Shown: piece by piece, positions 7,286 to 14,059 of the stretch | How the letters are laid out: each line of letters begins with the position of its first letter | Numbering within the stretch: the stretch's first letter is position 1 | Program-made: the position numbers and the translations under genes | Assembly: GCA_013139435.1 (NCBI GenBank) | Contig: WTAW01000289.1 | Span: forward strand, 1 to 14,276 | Reading direction: 5' to 3' | DNA: 14,276 bases | DNA from: Candidatus Aminicenantota bacterium | GTDB lineage: Bacteria; Acidobacteriota; Aminicenantia; Aminicenantales; Aminicenantaceae | Notes under the pieces: model-generated | Databases searched by the model: none | Told to the model about the DNA's origin: nothing | What the model saw: only the letters and a program-made list of their open reading frames with translations

Positions 7286-7731
7286 GTTAAAAGCAAGTAG
7301 AGATTTATAATAATACCTGCACACACACCGGACACGACATCGTCCATCATGATCCCCCATCCTCTAGGGAAATTTTCGGATTTTTTAATCAAAAACGGTT
7401 TTAAGATATCCAGTAGCCGGAAAAGCAGAAAACTGGCAATAAGGAGATGCCATACGGGAGGCATACGGAATAGCACGATAAGTTGTCCTAAGACTTCATC
7501 AATAACTGCACTCCGAGGGTCTTCCTTTTTTATCGCCTCTGCATGTACAGACGAAGCCAGTGCGCCAAAGATAAAGATTAAAACAAGAACTCCCAAATAG
7601 ACTGGCCAATTCCAAGTGTAAAGATAATACCTGTAGAGGAGAATCACCAAAAAACTTGCGATTGTACCCGGAGCTAAGGGTAAGTAGCCGATACCAAATA
7701 AAGTAGCGATTAATCGGGCAAAAATCTTCAT
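7282..7731 (-). CDS. pgpA: Phosphatidylglycerophosphatase A
   Basis: This inner-membrane enzyme removes phosphate from phosphatidylglycerophosphate to give phosphatidylglycerol. The 149-residue protein has about four hydrophobic segments and the conserved PgpA blocks: GYLPLAPGTIAS at 15-26, the acidic KEDPRSAVIDE at 69-79 (D71, D78, E79), FRLLDILKP at 104-112 and GWGIMMDDVVSG at 124-135 (D130, D131). These acidic residues are the expected Mg2+ ligands. It overlaps rimO upstream and cinA downstream by 4 bp each. Its presence with plsY and gpsA makes this operon rich in phospholipid synthesis steps. Confidence 0.94.
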   Translation of the reverse strand: MKIFARLIATLFGIGYLPLAPGTIASFLVILLYRYYLYTWNWPVYLGVLVLIFIFGALASSVHAEAIKKEDPRSAVIDEVLGQLIVLFRMPPVWHLLIASFLLFRLLDILKPFLIKKSENFPRGWGIMMDDVVSGVCAGIIINLYLLLT

Positions 7732-9047
7732 TGGATAATTTTCCCGATTAAATCATATACATCCCTGTCCGTGATTTCAACTTTTTGAATAGAATTCACA
7801 CAATCAGGCGTGCTTTTATCCAGGTTTATGAGTACTACGCCATCGACTTCAGGCGCTTGAAACCGGCCTCGAGAGAGCAGGATGTTGGTCTGGTCATTTA
7901 GATGCCCTTCAACGAGGACATCGACTGTTTTACCCAGGTATTTTGAATTGTTTTTTAAAGATATCTCAGCCTGGATCTGGAAGATCTCTTCCAATCTTTC
8001 TTGTTTAACAGAGTCATGGATGGGATCTCCGAGCGAAAAACAATCGGTCCCTTCTTCGGGAGAATAGATAAAAACTCCTAAATGGTCAAACTGGGCAGAC
8101 GCGACAAAACTTTTCAGATGTGCAAATTCTCTGCGGCCCTCCCCAGGAAAACCTACGATTAGGGATGTTCGCAAGCTGATGTCTGGAAGCTTCTTTCTTA
8201 TTTTTTCAATAAGATTCAGGGCTCTGTGTCCGTCTAAACCTCTTTTCATAGCCTTTATGATTTTGGTGTCAGCATGCTGAAAAGGAATATCCAGATAAGA
8301 ACAGATTTTCTCCTCTTGCATGATCTCAAGAAGGGGATCGGATATTTCTCCAGGATAACCGTATAGAATTCGAACCCATTTCAGTCTCTCGATGCCGATA
8401 AGTTCTTTCAGAAGTTCGGCGAGTCCATTGGAGAGTCCTGCATCTCGCCCATAGTAGGTTGAATCTTGTGATATCAGGTTGATCTCTTTAACTCCGCGAG
8501 AGACAAGGCTTAAGCATTCTGTTTTGATGGAAGCGATGCTCCGTGATCGATACGGTCCCTTAATCAAGGGGATCGCACAGAATGAACAATTATGGGAGCA
8601 TCCCTCTGAGATTTTAACATAAGCCCAAGCAGATGGAGTGGAAACAAAACGCGGAGATCGATGATCATACAAATAACATCGGGAAGAACTTTTATAGGGG
8701 ATCCCCTCCACGGCTGAAACGATTTTATCGAAATCTGTAATACCCATCCAAACGTCTACATCAGGAAAAGCCTTTTGGAGTTCATATGGGTTGCGTTCCA
8801 CATAACACCCGACAGCGATCAGCTTTTTTATCTTGCCCTTTTTTTTTGTTTTTACGGCATTCGCCAGCGTTTCATTTGCCTCGTCCTTGGCTGGTTGGAT
8901 GAATCCACACGTGTTGACGATGACAACATCTGCCTTTTGAGTGTCAGTGACGAACGTGTATCCGCTCTGCTGGAGAAAACCGAGCATGACTTCGCTGTCG
9001 ACAAGATTTTTCGCACAACCTAGGCTGATCAAAGCGACTTTTTTCAT
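7728..9047 (-). CDS. rimO: Ribosomal protein S12 methylthiotransferase
   Basis: This radical-SAM enzyme adds a methylthio group to the beta-carbon of a conserved aspartate of ribosomal protein uS12. The three domains are clear in 439 residues: the N-terminal UPF0004 domain with C11, C47 and C81 (auxiliary cluster), the radical-SAM core with C150-x3-C154-x2-C157 (CSHNCSFC), and a C-terminal TRAM domain from about 375. The opening KVALISLGCAKNLVDSEVMLG is the RimO signature and separates it from the tRNA enzyme MiaB. It begins 35 bp after asnS with only a poor ribosome-binding site and ends in an ATGA overlap with pgpA. It needs SAM, supplied by metK in this window. Confidence 0.94.
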   Translation of the reverse strand: MKKVALISLGCAKNLVDSEVMLGFLQQSGYTFVTDTQKADVVIVNTCGFIQPAKDEANETLANAVKTKKKGKIKKLIAVGCYVERNPYELQKAFPDVDVWMGITDFDKIVSAVEGIPYKSSSRCYLYDHRSPRFVSTPSAWAYVKISEGCSHNCSFCAIPLIKGPYRSRSIASIKTECLSLVSRGVKEINLISQDSTYYGRDAGLSNGLAELLKELIGIERLKWVRILYGYPGEISDPLLEIMQEEKICSYLDIPFQHADTKIIKAMKRGLDGHRALNLIEKIRKKLPDISLRTSLIVGFPGEGRREFAHLKSFVASAQFDHLGVFIYSPEEGTDCFSLGDPIHDSVKQERLEEIFQIQAEISLKNNSKYLGKTVDVLVEGHLNDQTNILLSRGRFQAPEVDGVVLINLDKSTPDCVNSIQKVEITDRDVYDLIGKIIQ

Positions 9048-9082
9048 CTCATTTCTATGGTAATAGTTACGAAAACACTGAG

Positions 9083-10375
9083 TTACGGATAGATTTTATA
9101 GAGAAGGCGTGGGAAAGGGATTGTTTCTCTGATGTGCTTGATCTTGCAGATCCAGGAGAGTGTCCGTTCAATGCCCAAACCAAATCCGGAGTGGGGGACA
9201 GATCCATATTTTCTCAAGTCGAGATACCATTCATAAGCGTCCCGAGGCAAGTTGAATTCTTTAATGCGCTGCTCCAAAAGCTCAAGGTCGTGGATTCTCT
9301 GTCCGCCTCCAACGAGCTCTCCATACCCTTCGGATGCCAGGATATCTACACCCAATACCAGGTCGGGGCGATCTTTATCAGGCTGCATGTAAAAGGCTTT
9401 TATCGCCTTGGGAAAGTGAGTGATAGCGACCGGAGTATCGAAGATCTCAGAGATGAGAGTTTCCTCAGGAGAACCGGGGTCATCCCCGTATTCCATCTTT
9501 GATCCTTTTTCTTTGAGGAGTTTATACGCGTCATCGTATGTGATCCGAGGAAAAGGTGCTTTTACCTTTTCAAGAGGTGTTGTGTCTCTTTCTAGGATTT
9601 CGAGTTCTTTCTTTTTCTTTTCCAGAATGCGTCCGATAATGAAAACGATAAGGTCCTCTGCCAGTTCAATTGTATCATCCAAGCGCGCAAACGCAACCTC
9701 GGGCTCGACCATCCAGAATTCGATGAGATGCTTTCGTGTCTTTGATTTTTCTGCTCTGAAAGTCGGTCCGAAACAATACACCTTTCCAAAAGCCATCGCA
9801 GTGGCTTCATTGTAAAGCTGTCCGCTTTGGCTTAGATACGCTTTCTGGTCAAAATATTCTGTCTCGAAAAGTGTGGTTGTTCCTTCACAGGCACTGGGAG
9901 TCAGGATGGGTGTATCCATAAGGCGGAACCCTCTGCCGTCAAAAAAGTCGCGAATGGCCTTGATCAGCTCTGTCCTTATCTGTAAAACCGCATTTTGTTT
10001 TTGGGACCGGAGCCAGAGATGCCGATGTTCCATGAGAAAGGGGATGCCGTGTTCTTTAGGTGTTATGGGGTATTCTTCTGCGATTTGAACGATCTCTAGG
10101 TCTTTGATATTGAGCTCAAATCCTCCGGATGCTCTCTTCTCTTCCCTCACAGTTCCGCGCAAAATGATCGAAGACTCTTGTGTTAGCTCATCAAACTTGA
10201 AAAAGAGAGGATGATCTTTTTCTGCACTGTACATTGTTGACTGGATCAATCCAGTTCCATCTCTCACCAGGATGAAGCGAATTTTTCCGCTAGAGCGCTT
10301 GTTGTAGACCCATCCCCGGATCTCAACATCCTGGTCCTTATAGTTAGCAATATCTTCGATGTACACCCATTTCAT
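9083..10375 (-). CDS. asnS: Asparaginyl-tRNA synthetase
   Basis: This class II aminoacyl-tRNA synthetase charges tRNA-Asn. In 430 residues it shows an N-terminal OB-fold anticodon domain (about 15-100, with GWVYNKRSSGKIRF and LVRDGTG), motif 2 at 206-224 (FRAEKSKT..HLIEFW) and motif 3 GFGLGIERT at 397-405 (R404). The end ETIPFPRLLYKIYP is typical of AsnRS, and the tailored catalytic domain separates it from bacterial AspRS. ATG at 10375 is chosen because MKWVYIEDI matches the family start. A GTG at 10435 would lie upstream of the promoter itself. No Shine-Dalgarno precedes 10375 and the predicted transcript start is only about 3 bases upstream. It leads the seven-gene operon. Confidence 0.93.
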   Translation of the reverse strand: MKWVYIEDIANYKDQDVEIRGWVYNKRSSGKIRFILVRDGTGLIQSTMYSAEKDHPLFFKFDELTQESSIILRGTVREEKRASGGFELNIKDLEIVQIAEEYPITPKEHGIPFLMEHRHLWLRSQKQNAVLQIRTELIKAIRDFFDGRGFRLMDTPILTPSACEGTTTLFETEYFDQKAYLSQSGQLYNEATAMAFGKVYCFGPTFRAEKSKTRKHLIEFWMVEPEVAFARLDDTIELAEDLIVFIIGRILEKKKKELEILERDTTPLEKVKAPFPRITYDDAYKLLKEKGSKMEYGDDPGSPEETLISEIFDTPVAITHFPKAIKAFYMQPDKDRPDLVLGVDILASEGYGELVGGGQRIHDLELLEQRIKEFNLPRDAYEWYLDLRKYGSVPHSGFGLGIERTLSWICKIKHIRETIPFPRLLYKIYP

Positions 10376-10384
10376 GACGCCAAA

Positions 10385-10413
10385 ATTATAAGGGTTCTCT
10401 AGGCCTAGGTCAA
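10385..10413 (-). promoter_or_regulatory. Near-consensus promoter of the asnS-to-gpsA operon
   Basis: On the minus strand TTGACC (10413-10408) and TATAAT (10390-10385) are separated by exactly 17 bp. The expected start near 10378 is about 3 bases before the asnS ATG at 10375, so the mRNA should be leaderless or nearly so. The spacer holds a perfect 10-bp palindrome, CTAGGCCTAG (10399-10408), which could be an operator. Confidence 0.72.
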
Positions 10414-10445
10414 CTAAAAAGGATTGCGTAAACACACCATTTTGT

Positions 10446-10601
10446 GGCTATAATAAGCCCTGGGCGAGGATCCTAATCCTGGTGGTGGCTTGTTTGGATT
10501 TGCTCTGGATCCCGATAGGAACCATGATCGGTATTTATGAGCTTTGGGTGCTTCTGAACGAAGAGACAGTCAAGCTGTTTGCTTTGGACACAAAAGCCTG
10601 A
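10446..10601 (+). pseudogene. C-terminal remnant of a small membrane-protein gene
   Basis: A plus-strand frame open from 10392 and ending at TGA (10599-10601) encodes, from about 10446, NKPWARILILV then LLWIPIGTMIGIYELWVLL and NEETVKLF. The PWARIL, then hydrophobic helix, then PIGTxIGIYxLWVLLNEETVKLF arrangement is one I recognise from the C-terminus of small uncharacterised bacterial membrane proteins. The N-terminal half is missing. No in-frame ATG occurs before 10524, and upstream sequence runs into the asnS promoter. It therefore looks like a gene fossil truncated at its 5' end. A functional short peptide starting at GTG 10482 or ATG 10524 (AGGA just upstream) cannot be excluded. TATAAT at 10449-10454 is part of this reading frame (codons Tyr-Asn). 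Confidence 0.5.
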
Positions 10602-10628
10602 CATTCTGGAAGTAAGATTGACACAACA

Positions 10629-10657
10629 TTGACTCGAGAAAGGGAATGGTGTATTAA
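10629..10657 (+). promoter_or_regulatory. Probable promoter of the corrinoid protein gene
   Basis: TTGACT at 10629-10634 and TATTAA at 10652-10657 are 17 bp apart. The start near 10664 would give a leader of about 30 nt containing GAGGAG (10678-10683) before the ATG at 10694. A second TTGACA at 10618-10623 has no matching -10. Confidence 0.55.
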
Positions 10658-10693
10658 GGTGAGTCACTCTCTTGAATGAGGAGCCGAAATACG

Positions 10694-11374
10694 ATGGCTG
10701 CGAAAGAAAAAGACATTTTAGCAAGGATTGCTATTTGTGTAGAAAAGGGCAAAGTTAATGCTCAATCACTCCATCCCCCAGATATGAAAGAGCAGGAGGG
10801 TGCGGATGAGTTGGTACGTCTTGCTTTGAAGGAGGGAATACCTCCCGCAGAGATCTTAGGGCAAGGCTTAGTGGTCGGAATGGGATCTGTTGGCGAGAGA
10901 TTTCGGAGAAACGAGATATATCTTCCCGATGTTCTGATAGCAGCGAGAGCGATGACAGCAGGAATGGGACATCTCAAGCCCTATTTTTTGTCCGGGGATA
11001 TTCAGCACAAGGGAAAAATCGTCATGGGAACAGTGGCCGGAGATCTGCACGATATCGGAAAAAAGATAGTGGCGATGATCTTTGAAGGGGGTGGCTGGGA
11101 AGTCATTGATTGTGGGGTTGATGTTTCAGCAGAAAGCTTCATCGAGGCCATAGATCGATATTCTCCTCAGGCCGTCGGATTGAGTGCACTGCTCACCACG
11201 ACGATGGTCAGCATGGAGCAAACCACAAAAGCAATTAAATCTGTACATCCTGGAGTTTTAGTGGTTATTGGGGGAGCTCCTATCACTGCCGATTTTGCAA
11301 AAAGGATCGGCGCAGACATGTATTCTCCTGACCCTCAAGGTGCTCTCGAATTGTTAAATGTTTCCCGTACATAA
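10694..11374 (+). CDS. Corrinoid (vitamin B12)-binding methyl-carrier protein
   Basis: This is a 226-residue member of the MtaC/MttC/MtbC-type corrinoid protein family, homologous to the B12 module of methionine synthase. Residues about 35-95 form the four-helix cap (B12-binding_2), including GVGERFRRNEIYLPDVLIAARAM-like sequence. The Rossmann-like B12 domain follows, with D117-L-H119-D-I-G122 (H119 is the lower axial cobalt ligand), S164-x-L166 and G193-G194 contacting the cofactor tail. Such proteins shuttle methyl groups between a substrate-specific methyltransferase and an acceptor such as tetrahydrofolate. No partner methyltransferase or reactivase is in the window, so the substrate is unknown. 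The ATG at 10694 is preferred over 10676 because GAGGAG lies 10 bases upstream and the family begins there. The DUF4416 gene follows after 85 bp. Confidence 0.9.
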   Translation: MAAKEKDILARIAICVEKGKVNAQSLHPPDMKEQEGADELVRLALKEGIPPAEILGQGLVVGMGSVGERFRRNEIYLPDVLIAARAMTAGMGHLKPYFLSGDIQHKGKIVMGTVAGDLHDIGKKIVAMIFEGGGWEVIDCGVDVSAESFIEAIDRYSPQAVGLSALLTTTMVSMEQTTKAIKSVHPGVLVVIGGAPITADFAKRIGADMYSPDPQGALELLNVSRT

Positions 11375-11421
11375 CTTAACCAGAACAATCCAGGCTAAGA
11401 ATTTGAGTATTCGATCCTTTT

Positions 11422-11443
11422 TTGGTATCCGAGAAGATACTAA
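11422..11443 (+). other. Hairpin upstream of the DUF4416 gene
   Basis: TTGGTATC (11422-11429) pairs with GATACTAA (11436-11443) over 8 bp with one G-U and a 6-nt loop. It lies in the 85-bp gap between two co-directional genes and lacks a downstream T-run, so it is not an ordinary terminator. It may be an mRNA processing or stability element; the function is unknown. Confidence 0.35.
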
Positions 11444-11459
11444 CCTGAAAAGATAAAAA

Positions 11460-11996
11460 ATGGCGGAAGCGTTACTATTTAAGCCTGTAAAACTTATTTG
11501 TGGGATTATTGCAGCCAGGGATGATATCTTTGCCAAGTCGATCACATACCTCACAGACAGGTTTGGACCGATCGATCATACAAGCTTGCTCATGGTATTC
11601 AAATTCACAGATTATTACGCAAAGCAGATGGGGGAGGGGCTAAAAAGGAAGTTCGTCAGCTTTGCTGAACTTGTTTCACCGGAGAAGTTGAGCGAAACAA
11701 AAATCCGCACGAATGTGTTGGAAGAGGACATGAGAAAGGAGTCTGGGTCGGCCAAGCGTATCGTGAATCTCGATCCAGGATACATGACGGCTTCCGCGTT
11801 AATCATGGCAACGGCCAAAGATTTTTCCCATAGGATCCCTTTACAAAAGGGGATCTATGCACATTTAGAGCTTCTTTTTGGAAAGAATGATGTTAAGACG
11901 TTGAGCTGGACCTACCCCGATTACCGAACAGACGAATATCAGCAATATTTCTTAGAGGTCCGTAAAACATACCTTAAACAAATTAAAAGTCGTTAG
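11460..11996 (+). CDS. DUF4416 family protein
   Basis: This 178-residue protein matches what I know of DUF4416, a family of unknown function. Conserved-looking blocks are KLICGIIAARDD near 11-22, FGPIDHTSLL near 35-44, FTDYYAKQMG, TNVLEEDMR, NLDPGYMTASALIMATAKD, HRIPLQKGIYAHLELLF and LSWTYPDYRTDEYQ. There is no signal peptide or membrane helix, so it should be cytosolic. Several invariant Asp, His, Glu and Tyr residues suggest an enzyme or ligand binder, but no catalytic motif can be named. No good Shine-Dalgarno precedes the ATG (AAAAGATAAAAA). The gene may be co-transcribed with the corrinoid gene. Its last 14 bp overlap the end of the convergent cysteine desulfurase gene. Confidence 0.8.
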   Translation: MAEALLFKPVKLICGIIAARDDIFAKSITYLTDRFGPIDHTSLLMVFKFTDYYAKQMGEGLKRKFVSFAELVSPEKLSETKIRTNVLEEDMRKESGSAKRIVNLDPGYMTASALIMATAKDFSHRIPLQKGIYAHLELLFGKNDVKTLSWTYPDYRTDEYQQYFLEVRKTYLKQIKSR

Positions 11997-13140
11997 GGTC
12001 AAGTCCTGAGATCTCTCTAAGTTTCTCTACAATTTCCGGAAGTTCGGTAAGCACCCTGTCGATATCCTCTTCTGTGTTAAACCGGCCGAGGGACATCCGA
12101 ACAGAGGACCTTGCTACTTCTGGCCTCAGACCGATAGCTCTGAGGACATGAGAAACATCTTCAGACTCTTCGCTACAAGCGGAACCCGTAGAGACATAGA
12201 TGTCTTTTGTTCCCAAAGACAGGAGAATAGCTTCTGCTTCAAGTCCGAAAAATGAAAAATTGAGTGTCCCCTTGATTCTGTTTTTCTCGTGACCGTTGAA
12301 TTTCACATTGGGAATTTTTTCTTCAATTCCCCTTTTCAGCCTCTCAGCCAGCTTTGCGATCGTTTTTTTATCTTTATCTCCTCGTTCAAGGAGAACACGC
12401 ACGGCCTTACCGAATCCTACGATACCAACAGTATTTTCCGTTCCTGCTCTCATCAGCCGTTCTTGATGTCCGCCATAAATGAGCGGTTTAATTGGGGTCC
12501 CTTTCCGGACATAGAGGGCTCCGATTCCTTTGGGACCGTATGTTTTATGCGCAGAGATCGAGAGAAGATCGACCTCCAACTTATTGACAAGGACATCGAT
12601 TTTACCAAAGCTTTGGACCGCATCGGTGTGGACAAGAACTCCTCTTTCTTTAGCTAAACGGACAACCTCTTCTATGGGCTGGATGGTCCCGATCTCGTTG
12701 TTCGCATGCATGATAGAAACCATCGCTGTTTGAGAAGTGATGGCATCTCTCAGAAAATCAAGATCAATGGTGCCTTCTGGGTCTACAGGGACATAGATGA
12801 CTTTTTTCCCTTTGCTCTCTAGATAATGACCTGTTTCTATAATAGCGGGATGCTCAATGGCTGAAGTGATGAATTCATTCTTATCAGGGATCGCATCCAT
12901 GACGCCACGCACGGCGAAATTATCTGCCTCGGTTCCAGATCCTGTAAAAACAATCTCTGACCTCTTAGCGCCCAACGCATCAGCGACGGACTCTCTGGCT
13001 TCTTTTATCATCTCTTTCACTTCTCTGCCTATGGGGTATAGGGATGAGGGATTACCGAAATACGTCTTTAAAAACCGAGACATCTTCTCACCGACGGTTG
13101 GGTCTATTGGGGTTGTCGCGTTATTATCCAGATATACCAT
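11983..13140 (-). CDS. Cysteine desulfurase, NifS/IscS family
   Basis: This PLP-dependent class V enzyme turns cysteine into alanine and an enzyme-bound persulfide that feeds Fe-S cluster, tRNA thiolation or other sulfur pathways. In 385 residues: MVYLDNNATTP at the start, H97 in IEHPA (stacks on PLP), D173 and Q176, SAHK with K199 as the PLP-binding lysine, RAGTEN near 231-236, and the active-site loop STGSACSEESEDVSHVL with catalytic C322. ATG at 13140 is preferred; a TTG at 13146 would add two residues. AAGG lies 8 bases upstream and overlaps the serA stop region; the gap to serA is 10 bp, indicating one operon. No scaffold gene (iscU, nifU) is adjacent, so NifS, IscS or a specialised desulfurase cannot be told apart. 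Confidence 0.93.
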   Translation of the reverse strand: MVYLDNNATTPIDPTVGEKMSRFLKTYFGNPSSLYPIGREVKEMIKEARESVADALGAKRSEIVFTGSGTEADNFAVRGVMDAIPDKNEFITSAIEHPAIIETGHYLESKGKKVIYVPVDPEGTIDLDFLRDAITSQTAMVSIMHANNEIGTIQPIEEVVRLAKERGVLVHTDAVQSFGKIDVLVNKLEVDLLSISAHKTYGPKGIGALYVRKGTPIKPLIYGGHQERLMRAGTENTVGIVGFGKAVRVLLERGDKDKKTIAKLAERLKRGIEEKIPNVKFNGHEKNRIKGTLNFSFFGLEAEAILLSLGTKDIYVSTGSACSEESEDVSHVLRAIGLRPEVARSSVRMSLGRFNTEEDIDRVLTELPEIVEKLREISGLDPNDF

Positions 13141-13150
13141 GTGCAATACC

Positions 13151-14059
13151 TTATGAAATGAGCCTTTCTCTGAGGATCCTTACGACCTCAAAACCTGCCC
13201 TTTTCTGGCCTTCACTCGCTGCAGCGCCAATATGGGGCATCGCAATGACATTCGGGTGATCGACCAGAGTAAAGTCATCAGGCGGTTCTTTTTCAAAAAC
13301 ATCAATAGCAGCTGCTCTCACTTTCCCAGATTCGAGAGCTCTCAATAGCGCCTCTTCATCGACAACGCCTCCCCGGGATGCATTGATGATGATGGCACCA
13401 TCTTTCATCTTACCGAACGCTTTATCGCTGATCAAATGTTTTGTGCTGGCAGTGAAGGGAAGATGGAGAGAGATCACATCAGATTGAGCAAGAAGCTCGT
13501 CGAGCTCGACCTGTTGGATATCCAGCGGTGTTTGAACGTCGACGATGTCGAATACAACCACCTTCATCCCGAAAGCAATTGCCCGTTCGGCGACAGCAAG
13601 CCCGATGCGGCCGCTGCCGATGATCCCCAAAGTCTTTCCGTAAAGCTCCGTCCCTTTGAACTTTTTCTTCTCCCATTTGTGCTCTTTCATGGAGATGTTC
13701 GCCTTCCCCTGGTTTCGGACAGTGGCTAGCATAAGACCAAACGTATGTTCAGCAACGGAAATTGTGGTCGCAGAAGGCGTGTTGAACACTTGGATCCCTT
13801 TCTTTTCGGCTTCTGCCACATCGATATTGTCCAGACCGATCCCCGCTCTCACGAGAAGCTTCAAGTTTGTCCCTGCTTCGATGACAGGCTTCGTGATCTT
13901 TGTAGCACCGCGCACCACAGCTGCATGAAATTCCGGGATGGTGCTGACAAGTTCCTCTTCATCCATGCCAGTTTTTAGAGTGACATCTAATCCAGAAATC
14001 GATTTGAGCTCTTCGAAAGCATCGGGATCCATTGGATCACAGATAAGTACTTTTTTCAT
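13151..14059 (-). CDS. serA: D-3-phosphoglycerate dehydrogenase, short form without ACT domain
   Basis: It oxidises 3-phosphoglycerate to phosphohydroxypyruvate, the first step of serine synthesis. The 302-residue protein shows the D-isomer 2-hydroxyacid dehydrogenase pattern: GSGRIG at 148-153 (NAD loop) with D171 binding the adenosine ribose, and catalytic R229 (NASRGG), E258 (FEKEPP) and H276 (MPHIG). There is no C-terminal ACT or intervening domain, so serine feedback by the classical route is not expected. ATG at 14059 is chosen because AGGAG lies 8-10 bases upstream, it forms ATGA with the preceding stop, and MKKVLICDP is the family start. Adjacency to a class V aminotransferase supports the serine role. 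A broader hydroxyacid dehydrogenase specificity remains possible. Confidence 0.88.
   Translation of the reverse strand: MKKVLICDPMDPDAFEELKSISGLDVTLKTGMDEEELVSTIPEFHAAVVRGATKITKPVIEAGTNLKLLVRAGIGLDNIDVAEAEKKGIQVFNTPSATTISVAEHTFGLMLATVRNQGKANISMKEHKWEKKKFKGTELYGKTLGIIGSGRIGLAVAERAIAFGMKVVVFDIVDVQTPLDIQQVELDELLAQSDVISLHLPFTASTKHLISDKAFGKMKDGAIIINASRGGVVDEEALLRALESGKVRAAAIDVFEKEPPDDFTLVDHPNVIAMPHIGAAASEGQKRAGFEVVRILRERLIS

Larger units (their letters stand above)
10414..10693. other. Divergent intergenic region between asnS and the corrinoid gene
   Basis: With the asnS promoter, this gap exceeds 300 bases between the two start codons. Its left part carries the plus-strand frame of a truncated membrane-protein gene (10446-10601). 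Its right part carries the promoter of the corrinoid gene (10629-10657) and a GAGGAG ribosome-binding site at 10678-10683. Several short hairpins of 4-6 bp are possible, but nothing resembles a cobalamin riboswitch or other leader I recognise. Confidence 0.6.

Noticed and set aside
10376..10435. N-terminal extension of asnS from GTG 10435
   Set aside because: It lies upstream of and across a near-consensus promoter and adds residues not typical of AsnRS.
10424..10454. TTGCGT...TATAAT as a plus-strand promoter
   Set aside because: The spacer would be 19 bp, and the TATAAT is codons of the membrane-protein remnant; the promoter at 10629-10657 fits the corrinoid gene better.
10602..10693. Cobalamin riboswitch ahead of the corrinoid gene
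   Set aside because: The predicted leader is only about 30 nt and no B12-box-like sequence is present in the gap.
10473..10724. 83-codon minus-strand open frame in the asnS/corrinoid gap
   Set aside because: It runs antisense to the membrane-protein remnant and across the corrinoid promoter and start; the product has no recognisable feature.
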